Below, in pieces: positions 17,384-26,553 of a stretch of DNA of 61,730 nucleotides. A program made the position numbers and the translations under genes. How positions within the stretch are numbered: the first letter of the stretch is position 1; every line of letters starts with the position of its first letter. A model generated the notes under the pieces. The model did not search any database and was not told where the DNA came from. It saw only the letters and a program-made list of their open reading frames with translations. This DNA comes from Opitutia bacterium UBA4506 (GTDB lineage Bacteria > Verrucomicrobiota > Verrucomicrobiia > Opitutales > Puniceicoccaceae), in the NCBI GenBank assembly GCA_002388665.1, contig DGMY01000021.1:1-61730 (forward strand), in the 5' to 3' direction.

Positions 17384-18295
17384 GTGGAGAGCTTGCTTCG
17401 CATTTTACTCGTTGAAGACGACCCCCTAGCCGCCAAGTTGGTGCGACTCATATTGAGCAAAGGAAAGGGTCTCGAAACTGACACCACTCACGTCACCACC
17501 ATTGGTTCGGCCAAGGAAGCCCTGGCTGAGCACGGGTATGACGTCATACTGCTCGATCTAAATCTTCCCGACAGCAATACGGAAGAAACCCTCGAGCATT
17601 GCAAAAAGATCGCCGAGAATAACCCCGTGATCGTGCTGACCGGGAACGACAGCGAGGAGATTGGAGTCAAGGCGGTTCAGCTCGGTGCCCAAGACTATCT
17701 GGTCAAAGGAGAATACAATGACCGGATCCTGCTCCGAGCCCTTCGATACGCACGGGAGCGCCACCGCATGTGGTCCACTCTCCGACGCCTTTCGGTGATC
17801 GATGAGCTTTCCGGCCTGTACAATCGGCGCGGATTTTTCGCTGTTGTGGAGCAACAATTCAAAGAGGTCATGGCGACCCCGTCGGGATCCGTCCTCCTGT
17901 TCTTTTTTGATCTGGATAAATTTAAGCAGGTCAATGACACCTTTGGTCACGATCGAGGGGATGACGCATTGCGATCGTTTTCCGACATTTTGAAATCGAC
18001 CTTCGCCCGCGACGACTCGGTAGCTCGGGTGGGCGGCGACGAATTTGTGGCCTTTATCGGGAACCTTGATGGAAGAAACCCTGACGACGTAATTCGTTCT
18101 TTCGAGGGAGCACTGGAACGGTTTAACGCCGAGAAGAAACTCCCCTTTCCAATCCTCTCGAGCTACGGCTATCGACTAGTCACCGCCGAGGAAAAGACCA
18201 CTCTTGACCAGGCTTTGGGCGATGCAGACTCAAGCCTCTACGAGCAAAAACGTTCGAAAAACGTCTCCCGGGAACAGACCTCGAGTCCGCTCTGA
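17384..18295 (+). CDS. Response regulator with GGDEF domain (diguanylate cyclase)
   Basis: 303 residues. The receiver domain has Glu11-Asp12-Asp13, phospho-acceptor Asp58 (VILLDLNLPD) and Lys108. After a linker helix comes a GGDEF domain (LSGLYNRRGFF, FFDLDKFKQVND) with the intact active site GGDEF at 217-221. It should make cyclic di-GMP when phosphorylated. A clear RxxD inhibitory site is not seen just before GGDEF (the sequence there is RDDS). The start is GTG. The stop codon overlaps the start of an HD-GYP phosphodiesterase gene by one base. Confidence 0.93.
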   Translation: MESLLRILLVEDDPLAAKLVRLILSKGKGLETDTTHVTTIGSAKEALAEHGYDVILLDLNLPDSNTEETLEHCKKIAENNPVIVLTGNDSEEIGVKAVQLGAQDYLVKGEYNDRILLRALRYARERHRMWSTLRRLSVIDELSGLYNRRGFFAVVEQQFKEVMATPSGSVLLFFFDLDKFKQVNDTFGHDRGDDALRSFSDILKSTFARDDSVARVGGDEFVAFIGNLDGRNPDDVIRSFEGALERFNAEKKLPFPILSSYGYRLVTAEEKTTLDQALGDADSSLYEQKRSKNVSREQTSSPL

Positions 18296-18930
18296 TGGAA
18301 CCTTTTGTCAACGAGCAACCCCACCCCGTAGAAATCGCGTTTGCCGAGGCAGATCCTGATCCATTTCGAAACCTGGAGCGAATCACTCTCACCCGACTCA
18401 GATATACGGTCTGCTACCAGACGACCGGTCTCAGCAAGCACCTAGAGAATACCGCCCGTTTCGCACTCAAGCTGGCCACTCATCTCAATTTTAGTCCGAG
18501 AGAGCAGGAAACCATTTGGTTCGCGGCCTCGGTTCACGATATTGGAAAGATTGGAATCAGCCCGATCATCCTTCAGAAAGAAGGCAGCCTCACTGATCAA
18601 GAATTTTCCGAGATCCAAAGCCACACGATTAATGGTCACAAGATCCTCGACGGAATCGAAGGCTCGATTTACCCCACGTGCGCTGACGTCGCCCTATCTC
18701 ATCACGAACGTTGGGATGGCGGTGGTTATCCAAACGGAATCAAAGGAGAAGAGATATCCCTCGCGGCGCGCATCGTCTCCATTGCCGACGTGTACGACTG
18801 TATCACTCTAGGACGGCCCTACCGCCCCTCCCAAAGCCATGAAATCGCTGCGGCGGAACTCCGGAAATGCGCCGGAGACCAATTCGATCCGGATTTGATC
18901 GAACCGTTTCTGACCGCAGTACAACCCTAG
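18295..18930 (+). CDS. HD-GYP domain phosphodiesterase
   Basis: 211 residues. HD metal site VHDIGKIGI (His81-Asp82, Lys85), His110, tandem histidines 136-137 in ALSHHERWDGGGYP with GYP at 144-146, and IVSIADVYDCI with the later aspartate. These are the residues of cyclic di-GMP hydrolases. There is no sensor or receiver of its own. It overlaps the diguanylate cyclase gene by one base, so a synthase and a hydrolase are made in a coupled way. Confidence 0.93.
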   Translation: MEPFVNEQPHPVEIAFAEADPDPFRNLERITLTRLRYTVCYQTTGLSKHLENTARFALKLATHLNFSPREQETIWFAASVHDIGKIGISPIILQKEGSLTDQEFSEIQSHTINGHKILDGIEGSIYPTCADVALSHHERWDGGGYPNGIKGEEISLAARIVSIADVYDCITLGRPYRPSQSHEIAAAELRKCAGDQFDPDLIEPFLTAVQP

Positions 18931-18977
18931 TAAGGGAGGTTGACCTTTCCCAGCGGATGGGGCGGGATTTTCATTCT

Positions 18978-21461
18978 ATGGAATTGCCGATCGACCAGCA
19001 TCGCGAAGAAATCCAAGAAGCCCTCAGGAAACCCGGCCTCACGATTTTGCTCGCACCCCCCGGGACAGGGAAATCCACTCGGGTCCCCTGTTTTCTCGCT
19101 GGTCCGGACAGCAAGGTCATCTGCGTCGAACCTCGGCGTATTGCCGCCCGTTCCCTTGCCCAACGGGTCGCGAAGGAGCATGGTGAATCAGCGGGAGGCT
19201 ACATCGGCTATCGCGTTCGATTCGACAGAAAGGTGTCACAAGAAACCCGAATCGAGTACGTCTCGCGAGGCGTATTCCTACGACAACTGCTCACAGATCC
19301 CGCTTCCCTTCGCAACTACTCGGCGATCCTTCTCGACGAATTTCATGAACGGCAACTCGAGACCGACTGGATATTCGGAGACCTTCTGGCCCGGCGCGAA
19401 GAACTTTCCCATCTGAGCATTGGAATCCTTTCGGCCACCCTCAATCCCGATCCGATTCGGAAGCTTTGGCCGGATTCCCGCACGATAGAGGTAGAGTCGC
19501 CACTGCATCCCGTCGAGATTCGTCACATGGCGAAACCCAGCCTGTTCGAACCCCGCACTGTTGTTGAAAGAACAGTCCAAGCGGTTCTCGGGCTAGCAAG
19601 CGAAGGCGTTCCCTCCGATTATTTGGTCTTTTTACCGGGCTACCGAGAGATTCACCAGACGATCCGCTTCCTGAGCGACCATCCTCAGATGAGAGGTTGG
19701 GAGATTCTGCCCCTGTCGGGCGAACAATCTCCGGAAGAACAAGACCGAGCGATTCGGGCAGGGAATCGTCCCAGGGTCATTGTCGCCACCAATCTCGCCG
19801 AGAGCAGCTTGACGGTCGAGGGGATCCGAGCGGTGATCGACAGTGGCTTGGCACGGAGAATGGATCACGACCCATCGCGCGGCATCAACGCGCTGCGGAC
19901 CGTTCGTATTTCCTTGTTTTCGGCCCGACAACGAACCGGAAGAGCCGGGCGAATCAACTCAGGCATGTGTATTCGCCTCTGGAGCGAGCGGGAGGAACGA
20001 AGCCTCTTATTGGAGGAGCCTCCAGAGTGCCAACGACTCGAACTCTCGGATTGGCTCCTGCAGATTCTTTCCCGAGACCAGATCTCCCCCGAAGACTTTC
20101 CGTGGATCGACGCCCCGCCGGCCGAAAATCTCACCCACGCTTGGACGCTTCTCGAAGAACTGGGAGCTGCCAAACAAGGAGCGCTGACCGAGAAAGGCTT
20201 CGAGCTAGCAAAATTCCCGCTTCACCCGCGCATGGCCGCAGTGATCCTCGAGGGCATCCGCCGCGGCGTCGCCCCGGCCGCAGCACGCCTCGCGGCTCTC
20301 ATCGAAGAAGAAAGGCTGTTACTACCGGGAACAGCCGCCGAAAATCGCTATTCGGAGCGCCACGACCAAGCGGATTTTGCGGCCGAACTACGACTACTCG
20401 AAGCCATTGAATCGGGAATCGGCCCGGCTCCCGGCGAAGGGGCAAGGCTCGGTGCGGCCCGGCAGGTTCTCCAACAGACCCAGCGACTCTGTCGGGACCT
20501 CCCCCCGAACTCAGCAGTACCCGAGGAAGCAGACGAACGCCTCCGCCAATGCTGCCTCGCAGGCTATCCCGACCGCGTAGCCCACAGACTCGATCGAGGC
20601 ACCACGACCTATCTCTGTCGCGATGGTTCATCCGCCCGGCTCGATCGACGTACCCGTGTGACCGGAGGGGAGTGGCTACTCGCACTCGACAAGAAAGAGA
20701 TGATGGTACAGGGCACTCGCACTGCGATCCTCTGCTCTCCGATCAACATCGAGCGAGAATGGATTTCCGAGTCTCTGGGAGATTCCCTCCAGCGCTCCAC
20801 TGGGGTATTCGAGGACCCCACCGGACGACTTCTTCGCCAGGAAATTGTATCTCTCGGCAAGATTGAGCTCTCCCGAAACACTCTCGGCGAGGCGAACGAT
20901 TCAGACCGAGCCAGCTATTTCGCCAGCAGGGCCCTCGCGGGGGAGATCCCTCTACGCAAGTGGAACGCCACGGCCGATCATTGGGTTCAACGGATCGACT
21001 GCCTTCGCGTTCACTTTCCGGAGTTCGACATTCCTCAGTTTGATGAAGAAGCCAAACGAACTGTCCTCGAAATGATCGCCCTCGAGACCAACACCGTAAA
21101 GGAGTTTCGCAACGCCGAGATTTTTCCAACTCTCCGGGAATGGCTCAGTCCCGAACACCGGGCAATGATGGAACAGATGCTTCCAGAACACTTTCCAATC
21201 CCCAATCGGAAGAAGCCGCTAGCCATCGACTACAGCGCCCCGGAAAGTCCTCGGATTTCTCTCCGCATTCAGGAAGCCATACCACTGAAAGCTCACCCAA
21301 CTATCGCCGACGGGCGCTGCCGTCTCACGGTGGAACTTCTCGCACCCAACTATCGACCCGTCCAGGTCACTCAGGATTTAGAAGCCTTCTGGACCACGAG
21401 TTATCCCGCCATCCGGAAGGATCTTCGCGGCCGCTACCCGAAGCACAATTGGCCTGAATAG
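18978..21461 (+). CDS. hrpB: ATP-dependent RNA helicase HrpB
   Basis: 827 residues. Walker A LLAPPGTGKST (24-34), DExH box DEFH (120-123), motif III SATL, and the motif VI region SARQRTGRAGR are all present, followed by the long HrpB C-terminal region. HrpB is a DEAH-type helicase of unclear role, involved in RNA metabolism. ATG at 18978 (MELPIDQHREEI) gives the usual short N-terminus. An in-frame ATG at 18957 is an alternative. The gene follows the HD-GYP gene closely in the same direction. Confidence 0.93.
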   Translation: MELPIDQHREEIQEALRKPGLTILLAPPGTGKSTRVPCFLAGPDSKVICVEPRRIAARSLAQRVAKEHGESAGGYIGYRVRFDRKVSQETRIEYVSRGVFLRQLLTDPASLRNYSAILLDEFHERQLETDWIFGDLLARREELSHLSIGILSATLNPDPIRKLWPDSRTIEVESPLHPVEIRHMAKPSLFEPRTVVERTVQAVLGLASEGVPSDYLVFLPGYREIHQTIRFLSDHPQMRGWEILPLSGEQSPEEQDRAIRAGNRPRVIVATNLAESSLTVEGIRAVIDSGLARRMDHDPSRGINALRTVRISLFSARQRTGRAGRINSGMCIRLWSEREERSLLLEEPPECQRLELSDWLLQILSRDQISPEDFPWIDAPPAENLTHAWTLLEELGAAKQGALTEKGFELAKFPLHPRMAAVILEGIRRGVAPAAARLAALIEEERLLLPGTAAENRYSERHDQADFAAELRLLEAIESGIGPAPGEGARLGAARQVLQQTQRLCRDLPPNSAVPEEADERLRQCCLAGYPDRVAHRLDRGTTTYLCRDGSSARLDRRTRVTGGEWLLALDKKEMMVQGTRTAILCSPINIEREWISESLGDSLQRSTGVFEDPTGRLLRQEIVSLGKIELSRNTLGEANDSDRASYFASRALAGEIPLRKWNATADHWVQRIDCLRVHFPEFDIPQFDEEAKRTVLEMIALETNTVKEFRNAEIFPTLREWLSPEHRAMMEQMLPEHFPIPNRKKPLAIDYSAPESPRISLRIQEAIPLKAHPTIADGRCRLTVELLAPNYRPVQVTQDLEAFWTTSYPAIRKDLRGRYPKHNWPE

Positions 21462-21491
21462 ACAGTCATACGGAAACGGGAACAAAGAGCA

Positions 21492-22805
21492 CTACGGCTG
21501 CTTCTGCCTCTTTTTCAGATCCTTCCATCGTTCCAATCGCTCACGGATCGCCTTTTCCGCACCATCTCCCCCCGGTTGATAGAACCGCTTGGGGTCGATC
21601 ATGTACTCCTGGCCGCTCACGGCTTCCGGATAGTCGTGGCTGTATCGATACCCTTCCCCGTGCCCCATCTCTTTCGAAACTTTCGCGTGCGAGTCTCTCA
21701 ACCATAACGGGACACTCTGCAATCCATTCCTACGGATCTCACTCTTCGCCGCAGCGATTCCCATGCAGGCCGAATTACTCTTCGGTGCTGTTGCCAGAAA
21801 AACAGTTGCATGCGCCAAATTCAACTCGCACTCCGGCAGGCCGATCACTTCACAGGCTTGATAGGCTGCCATCGCGAGCGGAAGGGCCCGTGAATCAGCC
21901 AATCCCACGTCCTCCGACGCCTGAATCACCAATCGCCGGCCGATGAATCGGGGATCCTCGCCACCGACCAACATTTTCGCCAACCAGTAGAGAGCGGCAT
22001 CGGGATCTCCCCCTCGCATCGATTTGATGTAGGCCGAGATGGTGTCATAGTGCTCGTCTTCTCCGGCGTCATAGCGAATCTGTCGCTCCTCTAGGAACCG
22101 CTCCAGCTCGGGCAGACCCGCGACTCCTCCGATCGGCTGCCCGAGAATCAGCGTTTCAAGAGAGCTGAGTCCCCGCCGCAAATCACCGTCCGCTATTCTG
22201 GACAATCCCCGCAGCACCTCATCCTCGACTGTGACCCGTGCCGCCTGGAGTTGTGCATCCTCAGACAACGCCTGCCTCAACACTTTTTCCAACTCCTCGG
22301 CCCCTACGGGCTGCAACCGGAAAAGCTGGCTACGACTCAGCAGCGCAGGGATCACATAGAATCCCGGGTTATAAGTGGTCGCCCCAATCAATCGCACCCA
22401 TCCCTCTTCAACATCCGGGAGAAGAAGATCTTGCTGGGCCTTGTTAAAACGGTGCAGCTCATCGATGAAGAGAATGGTCTTCCCCTCACGGTCTGCCCGC
22501 GCCGATGCCAAGTGCTGCCGCAGTTCCGCCACATTCGAAGACACCGCATTCACACGAATCATCCGACAGCCCGTCTCACGCGCAATCACCTCTGCCAAAG
22601 TCGTTTTCCCGCAGCCCGGAGGGCCATAGAGCAACAAACTCCCGAAAAGATTCTCCCGCACCAATCGCGGTAGCAGAGCCCCCTCCCCCAGAAGATGCTC
22701 CTGCCCCACAACCCCTTCCAAAGATACCGGGCGCATCCGGGCCGCCAACGGCCGATGCACAGGCTCCCGTGGCTCCTCTGAAAAAAGATCCACCTGCCCA
22801 CTCAC
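21492..22805 (-). CDS. rarA: Replication-associated recombination protein A (RarA/MgsA)
   Basis: 437 residues from the GTG at 22805, which has GGGAGGAG at 22813-22820 seven bases upstream. The N-terminus VDLFSEEP and LAARMRPVSLEGVVGQEHL are typical. Walker A YGPPGCGKTT is at 60-69, Walker B ILFIDELHRF follows, and the C-terminal MAYQACEVIGLPE region is that of RarA. It acts at stalled replication forks. A GTG at 22838 would add 11 residues, but has no good ribosome binding site. It is divergent from comEC across a gap that holds the palindrome TAACCTGGTTA. Confidence 0.94.
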   Translation of the reverse strand: MSGQVDLFSEEPREPVHRPLAARMRPVSLEGVVGQEHLLGEGALLPRLVRENLFGSLLLYGPPGCGKTTLAEVIARETGCRMIRVNAVSSNVAELRQHLASARADREGKTILFIDELHRFNKAQQDLLLPDVEEGWVRLIGATTYNPGFYVIPALLSRSQLFRLQPVGAEELEKVLRQALSEDAQLQAARVTVEDEVLRGLSRIADGDLRRGLSSLETLILGQPIGGVAGLPELERFLEERQIRYDAGEDEHYDTISAYIKSMRGGDPDAALYWLAKMLVGGEDPRFIGRRLVIQASEDVGLADSRALPLAMAAYQACEVIGLPECELNLAHATVFLATAPKSNSACMGIAAAKSEIRRNGLQSVPLWLRDSHAKVSKEMGHGEGYRYSHDYPEAVSGQEYMIDPKRFYQPGGDGAEKAIRERLERWKDLKKRQKQP

Positions 22806-22812
22806 CGAAGTG

Positions 22813-22820
22813 CTCCTCCC
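22813..22820 (-). promoter_or_regulatory. Ribosome binding site of rarA
   Basis: GGGAGGAG on the minus strand, seven bases before the GTG at 22805. It decides between two possible GTG starts. Confidence 0.7.
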
Positions 22821-22915
22821 AACTGTCCTCTCCAACACTCGTCCATTCCCAAAAATCTATTCCGCCTCTGCCCACGAAGCCAACTCCTTCCACAAGAACT
22901 TGCGTCAATTATAAT

Positions 22916-22926
22916 TAACCTGGTTA
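22916..22926. repeat. Palindrome TAACCTGGTTA, copy 1 (rarA/comEC gap)
   Basis: A perfect 5+1+5 palindrome in context ATTAACCTGGTTACTT, in the gap between divergent rarA and comEC. Near-identical sites occur at 31018-31028, 34942-34952 and 36146-36156, all intergenic. It may be a transcription-factor operator or a REP-like element. Confidence 0.65.
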
Positions 22927-23031
22927 CTTTTATTTAACAAAATCGAGATGGGGCGCATAAGCCCTTGATCAAATGAAGCCTCATCACAAGATCGGAGCCA
23001 CCGATATCCGAGCATTATTTACATTCCGAAA

Positions 23032-24657
23032 GTGCCTCAAAAACGACCAGAGGGATTTGAATCCCAACGATCACCACTTTTTCTGTTCGTTCTTCCTTTC
23101 GCACTCGGAATCCTTGCGAGCCAGATACTTCCGCTCACAGGCACGGTCGTCGCCACTTTGGTTGGGGCGTTGGTCCTGCTGCTATTGATCGCGTTTCCAA
23201 CCCCAAGAGATTTCCGTCCATGGCACGTCGCCTTTCTAGTAACCGTGACCTGCCTGGGAGGGATCTACGGCGCACGGTTAATACCGCCCGCAGGCTCGAT
23301 CGTGCAGGTCCATCCCAAGGCCGTCCGGGAAGAGAGCATCCAGATCGATCCGGTTCAAACATTTGTGTCCCCGCCCTATTCCGAGGATCAGGTAGGATTG
23401 GCGACAGCGAGAAACCAAGAAGGTTTAGTCTATTATCAGGCTCCGCGTGGGAGCGAAACGCATGCCCTTCCCTCTGGGTTTTGGATCGAACTGTTCGGAG
23501 TAATTCAACCCGTGGAGGAGTTCGTGACCGACCCGGGCTTTCTGCAATACTTGATCAACCGCGGGGCGACGGTCGGGATCGACTCCCTTCGACCGGGCCG
23601 GATTTTGACCGTGGACAGCATTCCGCGCGCTACATTCTCCCTCCTACTGCAGAAGAGCAAAACGGCGCTTTCGACAGGTTCGTCGCCACTCGAGTCTTCG
23701 ACCCGGGTCTACCAGGCGCTCGTTCTCGGTCAACGAACTGGCTTGAGCGCTGCCCAGAAGAAAGCCTTCCGCGACACCGGTACAGCCCACCTGTTCGCGA
23801 TATCGGGTCTCCACGTCGGTTTGGTCGGCACCCTGCTGTTCTTCCTCTTCGGGCGCATCCGGGTTCGGCAAGCCATTCAGGTGATTTGCACCCTCTCGGT
23901 CCTCCTATTCTACGTACTGCTGACGGGCTCGACCCCTTCGGCTGTGCGAGCATTCCTGATGATTGCCTTTTTCGTCGGAGCGAAGGCTTTCGATCGAGCC
24001 TACTGCCCCACCTCCGCACTGGCGGCTTCGGCACTATTCGTACTTTTGCTGGACCCCGCGCAGATCACCACTCTTGGATTCCAACTGTCCTATATCGTTG
24101 TCCTCTCCATTCTGGTCTTTGGCGTACCTCTTTCGAAAACATTTCTCGATGCAACTGATCCGGAATACTGGCTGCCCGGCCAATCCGGATCGCTCTTCCA
24201 CCGTACCCGCAAATGGGTTTTCGCTAGCCTATCCATCAGCCTGGCCGCATTTCTCGGCAGTTCGGTACTCATCGTCGAACATTTTCAAATTCTACCTCTC
24301 TCCTCGATTCTGCTCAACCTGGTCCTCATTGTTCCGGCCACGGGAGTTCTCTACCTGGGCTTTCTATCACTCTTCTTCGGTCTTCTCGGAATGCCCTGGC
24401 TTTCCGCACCACTCAATGCCTTGGCCCGACTCGTCATCGATGGGATGACGGCGATGGTCTCGACCACTGCCGAGGTCCCCTACTCCTCGATCCCCCTCAC
24501 TTTCTCCCATTCGTGGGTGGGACCTCTCGGAATCTTCCTTTTCCTCTGCACCGCATTCTGGACTGCAAACCGCCCTTCTTTCAGGATTCGGTACCTACTT
24601 CTTCCCGCCACTAGTTTAGTGCTGACCATCCTCTTGGGAACGATTCCTCAAATGTGA
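23032..24657 (+). CDS. comEC: ComEC/Rec2-type DNA uptake channel, short form
   Basis: 541 residues with multiple membrane helices. The competence-domain hallmark TAHLFAISGLHVGLVG is present, followed by STPSAVRAFLMIAFF and LGFQLSYIVV. An N-terminal soluble OB-like region (about residues 80-190) precedes it. The C-terminal metallo-beta-lactamase domain found in many ComEC proteins is absent; the protein ends after its last membrane helices. ComEC moves single-stranded DNA across the inner membrane. The GTG start at 23032 gives MPQKRPEGFES. Confidence 0.88.
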   Translation: MPQKRPEGFESQRSPLFLFVLPFALGILASQILPLTGTVVATLVGALVLLLLIAFPTPRDFRPWHVAFLVTVTCLGGIYGARLIPPAGSIVQVHPKAVREESIQIDPVQTFVSPPYSEDQVGLATARNQEGLVYYQAPRGSETHALPSGFWIELFGVIQPVEEFVTDPGFLQYLINRGATVGIDSLRPGRILTVDSIPRATFSLLLQKSKTALSTGSSPLESSTRVYQALVLGQRTGLSAAQKKAFRDTGTAHLFAISGLHVGLVGTLLFFLFGRIRVRQAIQVICTLSVLLFYVLLTGSTPSAVRAFLMIAFFVGAKAFDRAYCPTSALAASALFVLLLDPAQITTLGFQLSYIVVLSILVFGVPLSKTFLDATDPEYWLPGQSGSLFHRTRKWVFASLSISLAAFLGSSVLIVEHFQILPLSSILLNLVLIVPATGVLYLGFLSLFFGLLGMPWLSAPLNALARLVIDGMTAMVSTTAEVPYSSIPLTFSHSWVGPLGIFLFLCTAFWTANRPSFRIRYLLLPATSLVLTILLGTIPQM

Positions 24658-24736
24658 CCTACGCCCTCCGAATCATTTCCCCGATCGTTCCCCGAAAAGC
24701 GTTGACCTACTCACTCACGACTCGCGAAATTGTGGC

Positions 24737-25921
24737 ATGCGTGCGCTTGCTTTTCTCCTTTTCTCCACTCTCCTTGGCAGCCTGTTATCGGCGCAGTCCT
24801 CCGCGAATCTGGGGGAGATTGTCCGGCCCGGCGAGAAAAAGGAATTGTCGATCGCGATCCAGGCCAGCGACCCCATGGTTGACGCCCTTGCCAAGAGAGC
24901 GTTCACCCTCCATGGCGCTTTCCGCGTGGTAAGCGGCCCTGCAGATGTCACCCTCCAATTGCGCACCTCTGGGAGCGACACGATTCTCTTCGGTGCGAAA
25001 ACCGGACGGGCCAGCTTCAATGGCACCGTAACCGGAAGCGACAAGCTGGAAGCGACTGCGATGGCTTGCGACGATGTGGTCGAACGATTGCTGGGAATTC
25101 CTGGCTTCTTTGCGGGAAAGCTCGCGATCGTTGGCGAACGGAGCGGGAAAAAGGTGATTTTCGTCGGTGATTTGTTTTTCCAAAAGATGCGCCCCCTCAC
25201 TCCGCCCAAGGCCGACTCGCTGAGTCCCAAACTCTCACCTGACGGCACGAAGTTGCTCTACACGACCTACGCCCCTACCGGGTTTCCAGATATCTACGAG
25301 ATCACGCTCGCCTCAGGGCGTGCCACCCCTTTCGCCACCTACAAGGGGACCAATACTGGCGCCACCTACAGCCCGGACGGCTCTCGCGTTGCCATGATTC
25401 TCTCTTCCAGCGGTAACGCTGAACTATACGTCTCGAGAGGGAACGGCAGCTCGCCCAAGCGTTTGACCAACAACCGAAGTCTTGAAGCCGGTCCGACCTG
25501 GTCCCCCGACGGCCGCAACATTGTCCTCACCTCTGACCAGCGGGGAAAGCCGCAGCTTTACGGGATCCCAGCGAGCGGTGGCAGCATGAAACGCCTGCCC
25601 ACGAATATCAGCGGATATTGCTCGGAGCCGGCATGGAATCCTCGCAACCCGCAACTCATCGCCTTTACCGCGGCCACTTCGGGAGGCTTCCAACTTGCGC
25701 TCTACAACACCGCAACAGGTAAAAGCAAATGGCTCACCTCGGCGGTGGGAGACGCGATCGAACCCGCTTGGCTAAATGACGGGCGCCACCTTCTCTTCAC
25801 CTCGCGGAAGAACGGAATTACACGGGTAGAGATATTTGACACCGAAACTCGGCGAACCTCCCCATTGCACTCCCAACGGTTCGGCAACTCTTCGCAGGCG
25901 AACTTTGTAATGCCGCGCTAA
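24737..25921 (+). CDS. TolB-like beta-propeller periplasmic protein
   Basis: 394 residues. A signal peptide (ALAFLLFSTLLGSLLSA) is followed by an N-terminal domain like that of TolB and then WD40-like/PD40 repeats with recurring SPDG turns (LSPDGTKLLY, YSPDGSRVAM, WSPDGRNIVL). The architecture is that of TolB, the periplasmic part of the Tol-Pal system, but no other tol gene is nearby. It is convergent with hisB. Confidence 0.85.
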   Translation: MRALAFLLFSTLLGSLLSAQSSANLGEIVRPGEKKELSIAIQASDPMVDALAKRAFTLHGAFRVVSGPADVTLQLRTSGSDTILFGAKTGRASFNGTVTGSDKLEATAMACDDVVERLLGIPGFFAGKLAIVGERSGKKVIFVGDLFFQKMRPLTPPKADSLSPKLSPDGTKLLYTTYAPTGFPDIYEITLASGRATPFATYKGTNTGATYSPDGSRVAMILSSSGNAELYVSRGNGSSPKRLTNNRSLEAGPTWSPDGRNIVLTSDQRGKPQLYGIPASGGSMKRLPTNISGYCSEPAWNPRNPQLIAFTAATSGGFQLALYNTATGKSKWLTSAVGDAIEPAWLNDGRHLLFTSRKNGITRVEIFDTETRRTSPLHSQRFGNSSQANFVMPR

Positions 25922-25950
25922 CTGGGGCACGGAACCCCGAGCCGATTTGG

Positions 25951-26553
25951 CTAGCTGCTCAACGTCCCCTTAGTCGACGCAACTGTACCCTTTCGCCGGG
26001 GATCAAGCTGCGTCGCCTCATCCAGCGCACGCGCGGTTCCCTTGAACGCGGCCTCCGCCAAGTGATGGGGCTCCTGACCGGCTTCGCGTCGAATATGCAA
26101 GTTGATCCGGGCCTGATTGACAAACCCTTGGAAGAACTCCCGAAATAAACCTACGTTAAAATCTCTGACGAATCCTGGTGAGGTCGGCAGATCATATTCC
26201 AGCCAAGGTCGATTGCTAACATCGAGGGCCACCCGCACAAGCGATTCGTCCATCGGAAGATAGAAAAAACCATAGCGGCGAATTCCCGCCTTATCCCCGA
26301 CCGCTTCGTGGAAACAATCACCGAGAACAATGCCCAGATCTTCCACCAGATGGTGATAGTCGACTTCAATGTCTCCCGTCGCCTCGATTTTTAAATCAAA
26401 AAGACCATGTACCGCGAATAGCGTCAGCATGTGGTCGAAAAATGCAACCCCGGTCGAGATCTCGGCTTTACCGGATCCGTCCAAGTTCCACTCAACCGAA
26501 ATTTGCGTTTCTGCAGTCTGGCGACTGCGTTTTGCTATTCGTTGCTCAGCCAT
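25951..26553 (-). CDS. hisB: Imidazoleglycerol-phosphate dehydratase
   Basis: 200 residues, the stand-alone HisB dehydratase without the phosphatase domain. Metal-binding motifs FFDHML and VDYHHLVEDLGI are present near the N-terminus, and EPHHLAEAAFKGTARAL near the C-terminus. It makes imidazole acetol phosphate in histidine synthesis. The ATG at 26553 lies 19 bases inside the end of hisC. It is the last gene of hisD-hisC-hisB. Confidence 0.97.
   Translation of the reverse strand: MAEQRIAKRSRQTAETQISVEWNLDGSGKAEISTGVAFFDHMLTLFAVHGLFDLKIEATGDIEVDYHHLVEDLGIVLGDCFHEAVGDKAGIRRYGFFYLPMDESLVRVALDVSNRPWLEYDLPTSPGFVRDFNVGLFREFFQGFVNQARINLHIRREAGQEPHHLAEAAFKGTARALDEATQLDPRRKGTVASTKGTLSS

Noticed and set aside
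19697..20410. Long Arg/Ser-rich plus-strand frame within hrpB
   Set aside because: Shadow frame of hrpB; composition is typical of an out-of-frame translation of GC-rich coding DNA.
23220..24158. 312-codon frame inside comEC
   Set aside because: Shadow frame of comEC, with no membrane or domain features.
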